DNA from: Kordia periserrulae
GTDB lineage: Bacteria > Bacteroidota > Bacteroidia > Flavobacteriales > Flavobacteriaceae
Assembly: GCF_003054265.1 (NCBI RefSeq)
Contig: NZ_QBKT01000011.1
Span: 1-64,000, forward strand
Reading direction: 5' to 3'
DNA length: 64,000 nt
The notes under the pieces are model-generated. The model saw only the letters and a program-made list of their open reading frames with translations, was not told where the DNA came from and did no database searches. Every line of letters begins with the position of its first letter. Position 1 is the first letter of the stretch. A program made the position numbers and the translations under genes. Of this stretch, positions 10,640-19,056 are shown in pieces.

Positions 10640-10757
10640 ATGCGTTAGCGATAGCAGCAAGTTACCATGTAACGCGAATAGCGCGACCGTAACTGTACAT
10701 TGAGGCAATCGAAATGAACAGTTGTGGGAACGCCCAAAACAAAGCACACAACATTCT
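10640..10757 (+). other. structured 5' leader of uvrB
   Basis: The leader is richer in G and C than the surrounding intergenic DNA. It carries paired GCGTTA (10642-10647) and TAACGC (10670-10675), a second short hairpin around GCGAATAGCGC, and GGGAACGCCC before the start codon. From memory it resembles a dispersed intergenic element seen in flavobacteria. It has no known riboswitch motif that I recognise. Confidence 0.4.
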
Positions 10758-12746
10758 ATGAAATTTAAAATTGTATCTGATTTTGCACCTACAGGCGACC
10801 AACCACAAGCCATTGAACAACTTACTTCGGGAATTGAAGCTGACGAAAAATACCAAACACTCTTAGGAGTTACAGGCTCGGGAAAAACCTTTACCATTGC
10901 CAATGTGATTGAACGTGTGGAAAAACCAACCCTGATTTTGGCTCACAACAAAACGTTGGCAGCACAATTATACTCAGAATTCAAGCAGTTTTTTCCGAAT
11001 AATGCCGTAGAATATTTTGTGTCCTACTATGATTATTACCAACCAGAAGCCTACATTCCGACTTCGGGAACGTATATAGAAAAAGACTTGTCCATCAACG
11101 AAGAAATTGAAAAATTGCGTTTGAGTACAACATCTTCCCTACTTTCAGGTCGCCGCGACGTGATTGTGATTGCGTCGGTTTCGTGTTTGTACGGTATTGG
11201 AAATCCTGTGGAGTTTCAGAAAAATGTCATCAAATTGGAGCGTGACCAAGTGATTTCTAGAACGAAATTATTACATCGCTTGGTGCAAAGTCTCTATTCG
11301 CGAACTACGGCAGATTTTTTACATGGTTCATTTCGTGTAAAAGGTGATGTGGTGGATGTGTTTCCTGGCTATGCCGATTTTGCCTTTAGAATTCACTTTT
11401 TTGGGGATGAAATTGAAGAAATAGAATCGTTTGATCCAGGTACCAATACCGTCCTCGAAAAATACAATACACTCAATATTTATCCTGCAAATATGTTTGT
11501 AACTTCGCCAGAAGTGTTGCAAAATGCCATTCATCAAATTCAAGAAGATATGGTGAAGCAAGTCGATTATTTTAAAGAAATTGGCAAACATTTAGAAGCA
11601 AAACGCTTGGAAGAACGCACGAATTTTGACTTGGAAATGATTCGTGAATTGGGCTATTGTTCGGGAATTGAAAACTATTCAAGATATTTGGATGGTCGTG
11701 CGCCAGGAACGCGTCCGTTCTGTTTGTTGGATTATTTTCCAGATGACTATTTAATGGTTGTTGATGAAAGTCACGTAACGGTTTCGCAAGTACATGCGAT
11801 GTATGGTGGTGATAGAAGTAGAAAAGAAAATTTGGTAGAATACGGTTTCCGTTTGCCTGCTGCGATGGACAACCGACCGTTAAAATTTGAAGAATTTGAA
11901 GCCATTCAAAATCAAGTGATTTATGTAAGTGCCACGCCTGCCGATTACGAATTACACAAAACGGATGGTGTGTATGTGGAACAAGTCATTCGTCCAACAG
12001 GATTATTGGATCCGGTCATTGAAGTGCGTCCAAGTTTGAATCAAATTGACGATTTGGTGGAAGAAATTCACCAGCGAACTGAAAAAGACGAACGTGTGTT
12101 GGTCACAACCTTGACGAAGCGTATGGCGGAAGAGTTGACAAAATATTTGTCGCGAATTCAAATTCGTTGTCGTTATATTCACAGTGATGTAGATACGCTA
12201 GAACGTGTACAAATTATGCAGGGTTTACGAAAAGGATTGTTTGATGTGTTGATTGGTGTGAATTTATTACGTGAAGGATTGGATTTACCAGAAGTATCAC
12301 TCGTCGCGATTTTGGATGCGGATAAAGAAGGATTCTTGCGAAGCAATCGCTCGTTGACACAAACCGTAGGTAGAGCCGCAAGAAATGTAAATGGAAAAGC
12401 GATTATGTATGCGGATAAAATCACGAATAGCATGCAAAAAACCATTGATGAAACTACGTATCGAAGAGAAAAACAAATTGCGTATAATGCGGAACACAAC
12501 ATCGTTCCAACTGGTTTGAACAAATCGTTGAACAATGCGTTGAGCAAAGATGAAAGTCTCGCATGGGAAGATACGATTGAAACGAAAGCTGCCGCAGAAC
12601 CTGATATGGAATATTTGACCAAAGCGCAAATAGAAAAGCTCATTCGCGAAAAACGAAAAGCTATGGAAGTGGCTGCCAAAGAATTGAACTTTATGGATGC
12701 TGCAAAATTCCGTGATGAGATTAAGGTGTTGCAGGAGAAATTGTAA
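10758..12746 (+). CDS. uvrB: excinuclease ABC subunit B
   Basis: 662 residues, the usual UvrB length. This helicase-like subunit receives damaged DNA from UvrA and loads UvrC in nucleotide excision repair in the cytoplasm. The ATG at 10758 is chosen over one 12 codons upstream because MKFKIVSDFAPTGDQPQAI is the conserved N-terminus. Visible motifs: Walker A GVTGSGKT (residues ~37-45), the beta-hairpin SYYDYYQPEAYIP that clamps DNA, Walker B-like DESH, helicase motif VI QTVGRAARN, and a C-terminal UVR motif (MEVAAKELNFMDAAKFRDEI). Nothing is missing. The gene is probably monocistronic behind the leader described above. Confidence 0.98.
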   Translation: MKFKIVSDFAPTGDQPQAIEQLTSGIEADEKYQTLLGVTGSGKTFTIANVIERVEKPTLILAHNKTLAAQLYSEFKQFFPNNAVEYFVSYYDYYQPEAYIPTSGTYIEKDLSINEEIEKLRLSTTSSLLSGRRDVIVIASVSCLYGIGNPVEFQKNVIKLERDQVISRTKLLHRLVQSLYSRTTADFLHGSFRVKGDVVDVFPGYADFAFRIHFFGDEIEEIESFDPGTNTVLEKYNTLNIYPANMFVTSPEVLQNAIHQIQEDMVKQVDYFKEIGKHLEAKRLEERTNFDLEMIRELGYCSGIENYSRYLDGRAPGTRPFCLLDYFPDDYLMVVDESHVTVSQVHAMYGGDRSRKENLVEYGFRLPAAMDNRPLKFEEFEAIQNQVIYVSATPADYELHKTDGVYVEQVIRPTGLLDPVIEVRPSLNQIDDLVEEIHQRTEKDERVLVTTLTKRMAEELTKYLSRIQIRCRYIHSDVDTLERVQIMQGLRKGLFDVLIGVNLLREGLDLPEVSLVAILDADKEGFLRSNRSLTQTVGRAARNVNGKAIMYADKITNSMQKTIDETTYRREKQIAYNAEHNIVPTGLNKSLNNALSKDESLAWEDTIETKAAAEPDMEYLTKAQIEKLIREKRKAMEVAAKELNFMDAAKFRDEIKVLQEKL

Positions 12747-13042
12747 CAATTTTGATACTATTCTATTAAATTATGAAGGTTTCAGACATTAAATATTACT
12801 AAAAAAACACAGTGCAAACACTATTTATTTCTCAAATCGCAAAAAAATTAATCAAATTTAAAAAAATCTACTTGTAATTTTTTTTTCAAAAAACGCACTA
12901 AACATGCGGACTTGCATACAAAAGTTAATTCCTTCAATATTAAATAATTGTAACTATTTAAAAAAAGTCGCACAAATTGACGCATTGCGTAGAATTAGAT
13001 AGTATATTTGTTTCATTAAAACAATTATTTAAATTTATTACA
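12747..13042. other. AT-rich intergenic region with long cold-shock gene leader
   Basis: The ~300 bases between uvrB and the cold-shock gene hold no ORF of note. They contain several A/T homopolymer runs and the promoter box at 13003-13010. Confidence 0.6.
13003..13010 (+). promoter_or_regulatory. -7 box of the cold-shock gene
   Basis: TATATTTG, 32 bases before the ATG. Two TTG triplets upstream (12977 and 12985) are possible -33 elements but neither has ideal spacing. Confidence 0.5.
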
Positions 13043-13234
13043 ATGAGTAAAGGAACAGTAAAATTCTTCAACGACACAAAAGGTTTTGGATTTATCGTTG
13101 AGGAAGGTTCAAACAAAGAACATTTTGTACACATTTCTGGATTAATCGACGAAGTTCGCCAAGGAGATGAAGTTGAATTCGAATTAACAGAAGGTCGCAA
13201 AGGATTAAACGCAGTGAACGTGAAAGTAATTTAA
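13043..13234 (+). CDS. cold-shock protein (CspA family)
   Basis: 63 residues, the size of a single cold-shock domain. It binds single-stranded RNA and DNA and acts as an RNA chaperone. The ATG at 13043 is chosen because MSKGTVKFFNDTKGFGFI is the conserved start; an in-frame ATG 22 codons upstream lies before the promoter box. RNP1 (KGFGFI, residues 13-18) and RNP2 (HFVHIS) are intact. A clear terminator follows, so it is a single-gene unit. Confidence 0.97.
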   Translation: MSKGTVKFFNDTKGFGFIVEEGSNKEHFVHISGLIDEVRQGDEVEFELTEGRKGLNAVNVKVI

Positions 13235-13263
13235 TATCTATATATTTAATTCCTTAATGAAGT

Positions 13264-13294
13264 AAAAAGTCTATCTAACGATAGACTTTTTTTT
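13264..13294 (+). terminator. terminator of the cold-shock gene
   Basis: Perfect stem AAAAGTCTATC / GATAGACTTTT with loop TAAC and a T8 tail. Confidence 0.9.
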
Positions 13295-13387
13295 ATGTTG
13301 AATGTTAAATACGTTTTTAAAATTAACGAACAACAAAAAACTAAAAGCAAAGCAACCTAAAACCTAACACCCAAAACCAAAAAAACC

Positions 13388-13395
13388 TATCTTTG
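13388..13395 (+). promoter_or_regulatory. -7 box abutting the DUF1456 start codon
   Basis: TATCTTTG ends four bases before the ATG at 13400. With the usual 6-8 nt from box to start of transcription, the message would begin at or next to the start codon, so it may be leaderless. Confidence 0.5.
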
Positions 13396-13399
13396 CGAT

Positions 13400-13690
13400 A
13401 TGGCATTAACAAACAACGACATTTTTAAGAAACTTCGCGTGGCTTTGAAGCTGCGTGACGACGATATTGTAAAAATATTAGAATTGGTAGATTTCCGAAT
13501 CTCCAAAAGTGAACTTGGTGCATTTTTCCGTAACGAAGACCATCCAAAATATAAAAACTGCGGCGATCAAATATTGCGTAATTTCCTTAATGGTTTGGTC
13601 ATACACATGCGCGGACCAATGCCGAAAAAAGGTGAAAAACCCAAGCCAAAATCGACACCAACGACTTCCAAACGAAAAGAACGAAACTAA
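13400..13690 (+). CDS. DUF1456 family protein (YehS-like)
   Basis: 96 residues. The first ~70 match one DUF1456 repeat (TNNDIFKKLRVALKLRDDDIV ... LGAFFRNEDHPKYK ... LRNFLNGL). E. coli YehS carries two such repeats, so this is a one-repeat form, which is common in Bacteroidota. The tail (PKKGEKPKPKSTPTTSKRKERN) is basic and disordered. The molecular role is unknown. The promoter box lies almost on the start codon, suggesting leaderless translation. Confidence 0.85.
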   Translation: MALTNNDIFKKLRVALKLRDDDIVKILELVDFRISKSELGAFFRNEDHPKYKNCGDQILRNFLNGLVIHMRGPMPKKGEKPKPKSTPTTSKRKERN

Positions 13691-13795
13691 CTAGTTTCCT
13701 TAATATTTTCAATCGCAACTACAAATTGATAGAAATTGAACTATTTTTAGGAAACATACAGTCAAAAATCAACTTATTTACCATTACCAACAACC

Positions 13796-14662
13796 ATGAA
13801 ACCAACCAAATTACTGTTTGTAGTACTATCCTGCTACTTCCTTTGTTCATGCTTTAAGAAAAAAGAATACCTACAAAATGTAACTGTAGACAATAAAGGA
13901 CTTTCCTGCGATGGCATTGAAATGTCTAATTACGCTGGAACACTCACAGAAACCACTTTCAATTATGGCGAAAAAGTCACATTTACTTACGATAATTTTA
14001 AAGGATTAACATTTGAAGATAATCGAGCATATCCAAAAATGGACATCCATGTGATGTCCAAAAGTGGCGATACGGTATTTTCCATCCCTGAATTTTTTGA
14101 TAAAGAAGGTATTACGAAAGAAGAGCTGTCTTTATTTTCAGAAGTGACCTTTGCCAGACCTATGCTTCCAGAAAATGATTATCTTGTTTCCGTAAACATT
14201 TCAGACACCAAAAATGATAACTATTACCATTGGAAAAAGTCGTTTAAAATCATTAATAATCCTGAACTAAAGACAAAAGCTGACGGGTTTACCTATGATA
14301 TTCAGTATTTGTATTCGTTGCCGCGTGATATCGCTATTACCAACAATGTCATAAAAACAAATGAAAAAGTATACCTAATCCTAGAAAACTTAGAAGGATA
14401 TAATGTGGATGAAGACGGCAATGCGAGTATCATCGCTTCTATGAATTTGGTAGACGCAAATGACAGACTTATTGTGGAAAACGACAATCTACTTCCCAAT
14501 TCTGTCAGCGCAAAAGATTTAAAACAACAATTGTACGTTTTAATCGAAATCACCGATAAAGACATCCCAAATCCTGTAACGTGTAATTTTCAACTAAAAG
14601 ACGCACTAAGCGGAAAAACACTCAGCTCAACTTTTGAACTCACCGTAGAAGAGCAGAAATAA
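13796..14662 (+). CDS. putative lipoprotein, unknown function
   Basis: 288 residues. The N-terminus LFVVLSCYFLCSCFKKK is a signal peptide with a lipobox (FLCSC), so the mature protein is probably anchored by its Cys at ~19. The body is beta-rich, with two halves that each resemble an Ig-like or transport-associated beta sandwich (GEKVTFTYDNFKGL ... ; EKVYLILENLEGYNVDEDG). I do not recognise a family. It is neighboured by DUF1456 and PhnA-like genes with no obvious functional link. Confidence 0.75.
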   Translation: MKPTKLLFVVLSCYFLCSCFKKKEYLQNVTVDNKGLSCDGIEMSNYAGTLTETTFNYGEKVTFTYDNFKGLTFEDNRAYPKMDIHVMSKSGDTVFSIPEFFDKEGITKEELSLFSEVTFARPMLPENDYLVSVNISDTKNDNYYHWKKSFKIINNPELKTKADGFTYDIQYLYSLPRDIAITNNVIKTNEKVYLILENLEGYNVDEDGNASIIASMNLVDANDRLIVENDNLLPNSVSAKDLKQQLYVLIEITDKDIPNPVTCNFQLKDALSGKTLSSTFELTVEEQK

Positions 14663-14698
14663 AAACGGCTATCTACTTTTATTTTTGAATGAAAAAGC

Positions 14699-14706
14699 TA
14701 CTTTTG
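14699..14706 (+). promoter_or_regulatory. -7 box of the PhnA-like gene
   Basis: TACTTTTG, 22 bases before the ATG at 14729. Confidence 0.5.
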
Positions 14707-14728
14707 CTTCAAATTCCAAACAATCATC

Positions 14729-15307
14729 ATGAGTATTGAACGAGCGATTCAAAAACGAAGTGGCAATGCCTGCGAATTGTGTACTGCTACTGAAAAACTG
14801 GCCATGTATCACGTACCGCCAAATCACAACGAAGCTTTAGAAAAATCTATCTACGCATGTGAAACCTGTATTTCACAAATAGAAAATCCTGAAACGATGG
14901 ATGCCAATCACTGGCGCTGTTTGAATGATAGTATGTGGAGCGAAGTGAAAGCAGTACAAATTGTGGCTTGGCGTATGTTGCATCGTTTAAAACACGAAGG
15001 CTGGCCGCAAGATTTGCTCGATATGATGTATTTCGACGAAGACGATATGGCATGGGCAGCTGCTACGGGAGAAGCGGAAGACAAAGAAAATGCTATCAAA
15101 CATTTGGACGCAAATGGCGCGCAATTGCAAGCGGGCGATAATGTTGTGTTAATCAAAGATTTGAATGTAAAAGGTGCCAATTTTGTCGCAAAACGCGGTA
15201 CGGCAGTCCGAAATATTTCATTGGTTCACGACAATGCCGAACATATAGAAGGTCGTGTAAACGGTCAGCACATTGTGATTTTGACCAAATATGTAAAGAA
15301 AAACTAA
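14729..15307 (+). CDS. PhnA domain protein with N-terminal zinc ribbon
   Basis: 192 residues. The N-terminal part carries two CxxC pairs (C15-C18 and C44-C47) typical of a zinc ribbon. The C-terminal ~65 residues (LQAGDNVVLIKDLNVKGA ... AKRGTAVRNISLV ... GQHIVILTKYVKK) are the PhnA domain. PhnA is historically named from an alkylphosphonate operon, but the protein is usually found outside phosphonate loci, as here, and its role remains uncertain. The gene ends at a bidirectional terminator facing the peptide gene on the other strand. Confidence 0.9.
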   Translation: MSIERAIQKRSGNACELCTATEKLAMYHVPPNHNEALEKSIYACETCISQIENPETMDANHWRCLNDSMWSEVKAVQIVAWRMLHRLKHEGWPQDLLDMMYFDEDDMAWAAATGEAEDKENAIKHLDANGAQLQAGDNVVLIKDLNVKGANFVAKRGTAVRNISLVHDNAEHIEGRVNGQHIVILTKYVKKN

Positions 15308-15337
15308 GCTTTTTCATCATACAGAAAAACAACAAAC

Positions 15338-15370
15338 AAGCTGCCTAACTTCTTAGGCAGCTTTTGTTTT
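15338..15370. terminator. bidirectional terminator between convergent genes
   Basis: Perfect stem AAGCTGCCTAA / TTAGGCAGCTT with a 4-nt loop. A/T tracts on both sides let it serve the PhnA-like gene (+) and the peptide gene (-). Confidence 0.85.
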
Positions 15371-15394
15371 ATAAATACGTATCCAATTTTTTAA

Positions 15395-15643
15395 TCAAGG
15401 ATAACAGAAGCAATCTGAAGCGTCAGATGGATCTACAGGAATAGGTTTTAATGTATGCTCTTTAATAGGCTCAACAGGACAAATTTGATTGGAATAACAT
15501 CCTTGCGTGTGTATTGGCTCCGGATTCGTACAGGTATTATCCGTATTCACAGGCAATGCGCCTCCTTGTTGACTATTTCCACCTTTTAGATTGGCAATAG
15601 TTACTTTTTTGATTGAAAACTGATGTAATTGCTTTTTTTTCAT
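15395..15643 (-). CDS. GG-leader, Cys-rich peptide precursor (candidate RiPP) 1
   Basis: 82 residues from the ATG at 15643. That start is preferred over an in-frame ATG 17 codons upstream because MKKKQLHQFSIKKVTI is the standard Bacteroidota natural-product leader. The leader ends at LKGG, and the core after GG has five Cys and many Pro, Thr and Ser residues. Family knowledge: such leaders belong to the class I lanthipeptide / TIGR04149-like precursors, exported by peptidase-containing ABC transporters. No lanthionine synthetase, radical SAM maturase or C39 transporter lies beside it, so modification is inference only. Confidence 0.75.
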   Translation of the reverse strand: MKKKQLHQFSIKKVTIANLKGGNSQQGGALPVNTDNTCTNPEPIHTQGCYSNQICPVEPIKEHTLKPIPVDPSDASDCFCYP

Positions 15644-15670
15644 CGTAAATAGCGTTTTATGTTTACAATT

Positions 15671-15678
15671 CAAATCTA
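15671..15678 (-). promoter_or_regulatory. -7 box of peptide precursor 1
   Basis: On the minus strand this reads TAGATTTG, matching TAnnTTTG, 28 bases before the chosen ATG at 15643. It therefore supports the shorter start. Confidence 0.5.
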
Positions 15679-15857
15679 TCATAGTCAACAACATAAAAAA
15701 AGAAACATCTGTGACACTTTATGAAATCTCACCTATAACTAAAAACATAAGCTGTTAAAATTCAACACATTAACCTTTATATATCATATTTACTCTTCAC
15801 ATAATGAAAATCCTTTGAAAAACTATTGTTCTTTAGTATTCTTAAAATAGTTGCATT

Positions 15858-15893
15858 AAAAAAGGCTCGCCAATTGCTTGACGAACCCTTTTT
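15858..15893 (-). terminator. probable Hsp20 terminator
   Basis: An imperfect stem GGCTCG / CGAACC (one mismatch) is flanked by A and T runs on each side. Confidence 0.5.
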
Positions 15894-15963
15894 CCATTAA
15901 CTAACCAATCCTAAATAATTATTATGAAAATCTTTAGTAGCTTTAGGTAACTACTATATATTG

Positions 15964-16398
15964 TTATGAAATCTCAATCAAACGCTTTGGTTTTACTTTA
16001 TCTTCCTCACGTTTTGGCAAGGTAACATGTAAAATTCCGTTGGTATAGGTAGCGTTGATTTCCTCTTTATTTACTGCCTGTGGCAATTTAAAAGAACGTT
16101 GAAACGCTGCGTAACTAAACTCTCTACGCGTATAATTATCTTCTTTAGTTGTTTCTTCTTTCTTATCTTCTGTACTAATGGTTAACACATCATGATCGAG
16201 TGAAAGTTGAAAATCTTCTTTTGTTTTTCCTGGTGCCGCAACTTCTAATGAAAAATCATCTTCCGTTTCTTTAATATTCACCGCAGGAATGTTTCCACGA
16301 TTTGCAATTGGATTCATCGTTCCGCCAAACCAATCTGTTTGAAATAATTCGTCAAAAATTGATGGTAAATCTGTGTTTCTTCTTTTTACTAAGTTCAT
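15964..16398 (-). CDS. Hsp20/alpha-crystallin family small heat-shock protein
   Basis: 144 residues, the usual size. It is an ATP-independent holdase that binds unfolding proteins in the cytoplasm. The alpha-crystallin domain spans about residues 40-140. It shows VNIKETEDDFSLEVAAPGKTKEDF, the A-x-x-x-G-V/I-L consensus in the form ATYTNGILHVTLPK, and a C-terminal IEI-like tail (RLIEIS) that docks between subunits. The N-terminus (PSIFDELFQTDWFGG) is typical of Bacteroidota Hsp20. I find no CIRCE or other heat-shock operator upstream. Confidence 0.96.
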   Translation of the reverse strand: MNLVKRRNTDLPSIFDELFQTDWFGGTMNPIANRGNIPAVNIKETEDDFSLEVAAPGKTKEDFQLSLDHDVLTISTEDKKEETTKEDNYTRREFSYAAFQRSFKLPQAVNKEEINATYTNGILHVTLPKREEDKVKPKRLIEIS

Positions 16399-16672
16399 TG
16401 TATTTGTTTTTTTTAAGTTTAATTTTCAGTTTTTATATGTATGCTGTTTTGAATACGCTTTGTATAAGGCAAACAGTATTCCAACTGTATTTTACTGTCA
16501 TTTTGACATTTTTATCTATTTTTTAATGTCAAAATGGCATTTTTACTAATTTTAAAAGTGACGCTATGGCGGAAAACACTCAATTTCTCATTCACATTAA
16601 CACAAATGATATTTTGATTGGAAAAGAAATTGCGCTAATTTGTGGCAAAATCCAGTACCTAAATTTCAAATC

Positions 16673-17455
16673 ATGAAGAAGCATTTTCATAAAGTAATAG
16701 CAATTGCTTGTTTTTCACTTGTTTTCGCTTGCGCGAATGATAAAAAAGAAGATAAAACACAAAAATCTGACGAAAAAACGGTCACAAAAGAAACACCCGT
16801 AAACAAAAGAAATACCTATAAATTTCCAGCGTATGGAATTGATATTTCAAAGTATCAAGGTGATGAAGCAGATGTGCTAAACATGAAAAAAGAAGCTTTG
16901 CAATTCATCATTTGTAAAGCTACCGAAGGAATTACCTATACGGATCCTAATTTTTCTCAAAACTGGAACACTATTAAAGAAAAAGGATTTATTAGAGGTG
17001 CCTATCATTTCTATATCAGTTCGGACAGCCCAAAAGATCAAGCCGAACATTTTTTAAATACACTAAAAGGCTTAGAACCTACTGACATTCCGCCTATTAT
17101 TGACATCGAACAAAGCGGCATTGATAAAAGCTACGCTGTTGAAGATGTGCAAGAAAGTATTTTAAGTCTGTTACAAGAAATTGATAAAACCATCAATACT
17201 ACTCCAATTATTTACTCCAATACAAGTTTTGCCAATAAATACCTGAATAATGAAATGTTTGCCAACTATCCGCTTTGGATTGCTGATTACGATGCTAAAG
17301 CCAATCCGGACATTCCAAGTGCATGGAAAACAAAAGGATTCACCTTCTGGCAAAAAACAGATAATTACGACTTAGATGGTTTTCAAGACGACGCCGATGT
17401 TTTTAATGGTGACACGGAACAATTAAAAGCATTTATCAAAAAAAGCTATCGATAA
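16673..17455 (+). CDS. glycoside hydrolase family 25 lysozyme, lipoprotein
   Basis: 260 residues from the ATG at 16673. That start is preferred over one 11 codons upstream because it opens a signal peptide with lipobox VFACAN. A charged Lys/Glu linker follows, then the GH25 domain from residue ~55. Motifs are YGIDISKYQG, ATEGITYTDPNF, GAYHFY, the acidic pair in IIDIEQSG, and WIADYD. GH25 enzymes cleave the beta-1,4 bond between MurNAc and GlcNAc. It is probably anchored in the outer membrane facing the periplasm for cell-wall turnover. It converges on sucC across a hairpin-rich element. Confidence 0.93.
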   Translation: MKKHFHKVIAIACFSLVFACANDKKEDKTQKSDEKTVTKETPVNKRNTYKFPAYGIDISKYQGDEADVLNMKKEALQFIICKATEGITYTDPNFSQNWNTIKEKGFIRGAYHFYISSDSPKDQAEHFLNTLKGLEPTDIPPIIDIEQSGIDKSYAVEDVQESILSLLQEIDKTINTTPIIYSNTSFANKYLNNEMFANYPLWIADYDAKANPDIPSAWKTKGFTFWQKTDNYDLDGFQDDADVFNGDTEQLKAFIKKSYR

Positions 17456-17477
17456 GAAGCTTTTTTTATTCAATAAA

Positions 17478-17605
17478 AAAACTGTCTTTAAAAGTTCTTG
17501 CGTCATTCTGGGCTTGACCCAGAACCTCATCACATGATTTCTCACTGTTATGGGAAACCGAATCGAGTTCGGTTTGACGAATTATAAACTTTTAAAGACA
17601 GTTTT
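17478..17605. repeat. nested hairpin element between GH25 lysozyme and sucC
   Basis: A 19-bp perfect inverted repeat (17478-17496 with 17587-17605; AAAACTGTCTTTAAAAGTT) encloses ~90 bp. Inside lie two smaller hairpins, TTCTGGG/CCCAGAA near 17505-17523 and AAACCGAA/TTCGGTTT near 17555-17576. The outer stem may terminate both converging genes. The inside looks like an inserted REP/MITE-like element. Confidence 0.7.
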
Positions 17606-17645
17606 ATATATAAATTGAATATATACTAAATATATAACTGAATTT

Positions 17646-18839
17646 TTACGCTAACACAGCTTGTACTTTATCCGCAGCTTCTTGGAATTCTACTGCTGAT
17701 TCTACTGCCAATCCTGAATTGTCAATCAATTCTTTGGCGATATCTGCATTGGTTCCTTGCAAACGTACAATAATTGGCACTTGAATAGCATCGCCCATAT
17801 TTTTATACGCATCTACCACACCTTGTGCAACACGGTCGCAACGTACAATTCCACCAAAAATATTGATTAAAATTGCTTTTACATTTGGATCTTTTAAGAT
17901 AATTCTAAACGCTTCTTCTACACGTTTTGCATCTGCAGTTCCACCAACATCTAAGAAGTTTGCAGGTTCTCCTCCAGCCATTTTAATTAAGTCCATCGTA
18001 GCCATTGCCAATCCAGCACCATTTACCATACAACCTACATTTCCGTCAAGATCTACATAGTTTAAACCTACTTCCTTTGCTTCTACTTCAATTGGGTTTT
18101 CTTCGCGTAAATCGCGCATAGCTGCATAGTCTTTGTGACGGAACAATGCGTTGTCATCCAACGTAACTTTAGCATCTACTGCCATGATTTTATCGTCAGA
18201 AGTTTTCAATACTGGATTGATTTCAAACAATGAAGAATCAGAAGATACATACGCTTTGTATAATGACGTTACGAATTTGGTCATTTCTTTAAACGCTGTT
18301 CCGCTCAATCCTAAATTGAAGGCTACTCTTCTCGCTTGAAAAGGCAACAATCCTTGTGCGGCGTCAATTTCTTCTGTAAAAATTAAGTGTGGTGTTTCTT
18401 CAGCAACCGTTTCAATATCCATTCCTCCTTCGGTAGAATACATAATCATATTGCGGCCTGTTGCTCTGTTTAACAACACAGACATATAAAATTCGTTTGG
18501 CTCACTATCGCCAGGATAATACACATCTTCAGCAACCAATACTTGATGAACACGCTTTCCTTCTGCAGAAGTTTGCGGTGTTACCAAATCCATTCCGATA
18601 ATTTGTCCTGCGATTTCTTCTACTTCCTGAAGATTTTTTGCAAGTTTTACTCCGCCGCCTTTTCCGCGTCCACCTGCATGAACTTGTGCTTTAATCACAT
18701 GCCATCCTGTGCCAGTTTCTTCGGTTAATTGCTTTGCAGCTGCTACAGCTTCTGCTGGAGTGGTTGCTACTTTTCCTCTTTGAACGCGTACGCCAAAACT
18801 TGCTAATATTTCTTTTCCTTGGTATTCGTGTAGATTCAT
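17646..18839 (-). CDS. sucC: succinate-CoA ligase [ADP-forming] subunit beta
   Basis: 397 residues. It forms the beta subunit of the TCA-cycle enzyme that converts succinyl-CoA to succinate with ATP or GTP synthesis, paired with SucD, which is not in the window. The ATG at 18839 gives the conserved start MNLHEYQGKEIL; upstream in-frame codons precede the promoter. Seen: ATP-grasp domain (VIKAQVHAGGRGKGGGVK), LFEINPVL, NVGCMVNGAGLAMATMD, GGEPANFLDVGG and INIFGGIVRCD. The length is standard. A well-formed promoter lies 25 bases upstream. Confidence 0.98.
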   Translation of the reverse strand: MNLHEYQGKEILASFGVRVQRGKVATTPAEAVAAAKQLTEETGTGWHVIKAQVHAGGRGKGGGVKLAKNLQEVEEIAGQIIGMDLVTPQTSAEGKRVHQVLVAEDVYYPGDSEPNEFYMSVLLNRATGRNMIMYSTEGGMDIETVAEETPHLIFTEEIDAAQGLLPFQARRVAFNLGLSGTAFKEMTKFVTSLYKAYVSSDSSLFEINPVLKTSDDKIMAVDAKVTLDDNALFRHKDYAAMRDLREENPIEVEAKEVGLNYVDLDGNVGCMVNGAGLAMATMDLIKMAGGEPANFLDVGGTADAKRVEEAFRIILKDPNVKAILINIFGGIVRCDRVAQGVVDAYKNMGDAIQVPIIVRLQGTNADIAKELIDNSGLAVESAVEFQEAADKVQAVLA

Positions 18840-18863
18840 TTTACGAAATTTTTTATAGTGCCA

Positions 18864-18895
18864 CAAATGTAAAAAATCGAACGCACTAAACCCAA
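18864..18895 (-). promoter_or_regulatory. sucC promoter (-33 and -7)
   Basis: On the minus strand TTG (18893-18895) and TACATTTG (18864-18871) are separated by 21 nt, matching the Bacteroidota sigma-ABfr promoter pattern. Confidence 0.7.
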
Positions 18896-18930
18896 TTAAT
18901 TTTGGTTTTTGATGGATTGTATAAAAAGAA

Positions 18931-18962
18931 CAAAAGAGCCAATTGTATAATTGACTCTTTTG
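18931..18962 (-). terminator. terminator after peptide precursor 2
   Basis: Stem CAAAAGAG-CAAT / ATTG-CTCTTTTG followed on the minus strand by a T-rich tail. It insulates the peptide gene from the sucC promoter. Confidence 0.7.
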
Positions 18963-19056
18963 CATAATTTATTCTACATAAAATATGTGTATCGCACGTA
19001 TTTTTAGAATGCTACTTTATATTTTCCAGATAAGAAAATAATACGCAACATGGCTA

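Larger units (their letters stand above)
15644..15963. other. AT-rich intergenic region, peptide promoter and Hsp20 3' end
   Basis: This 320-bp gap holds the -7 box of the peptide gene (minus strand, 15671-15678), nothing recognisable at 15690-15855, and an imperfect terminator hairpin for Hsp20 at 15858-15893. Confidence 0.5.

Noticed and set aside
10722-10757. 12-residue N-terminal extension of UvrB
   Set aside because: The conserved family start is the internal ATG at 10758, and the extension lies in the structured leader.
12179-12749. Overlapping minus-strand frames of 150-166 codons in uvrB
   Set aside because: Antisense to conserved uvrB coding sequence; no domain or translation signal.
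12977-13042. 22-residue N-terminal extension of the cold-shock protein
   Set aside because: It would start upstream of the promoter box; the cold-shock domain begins at 13043.
13691-13795. Riboswitch upstream of lipoprotein, lysA or guaA genes
   Set aside because: Leaders are short and AT-rich, with no recognisable lysine or purine aptamer.
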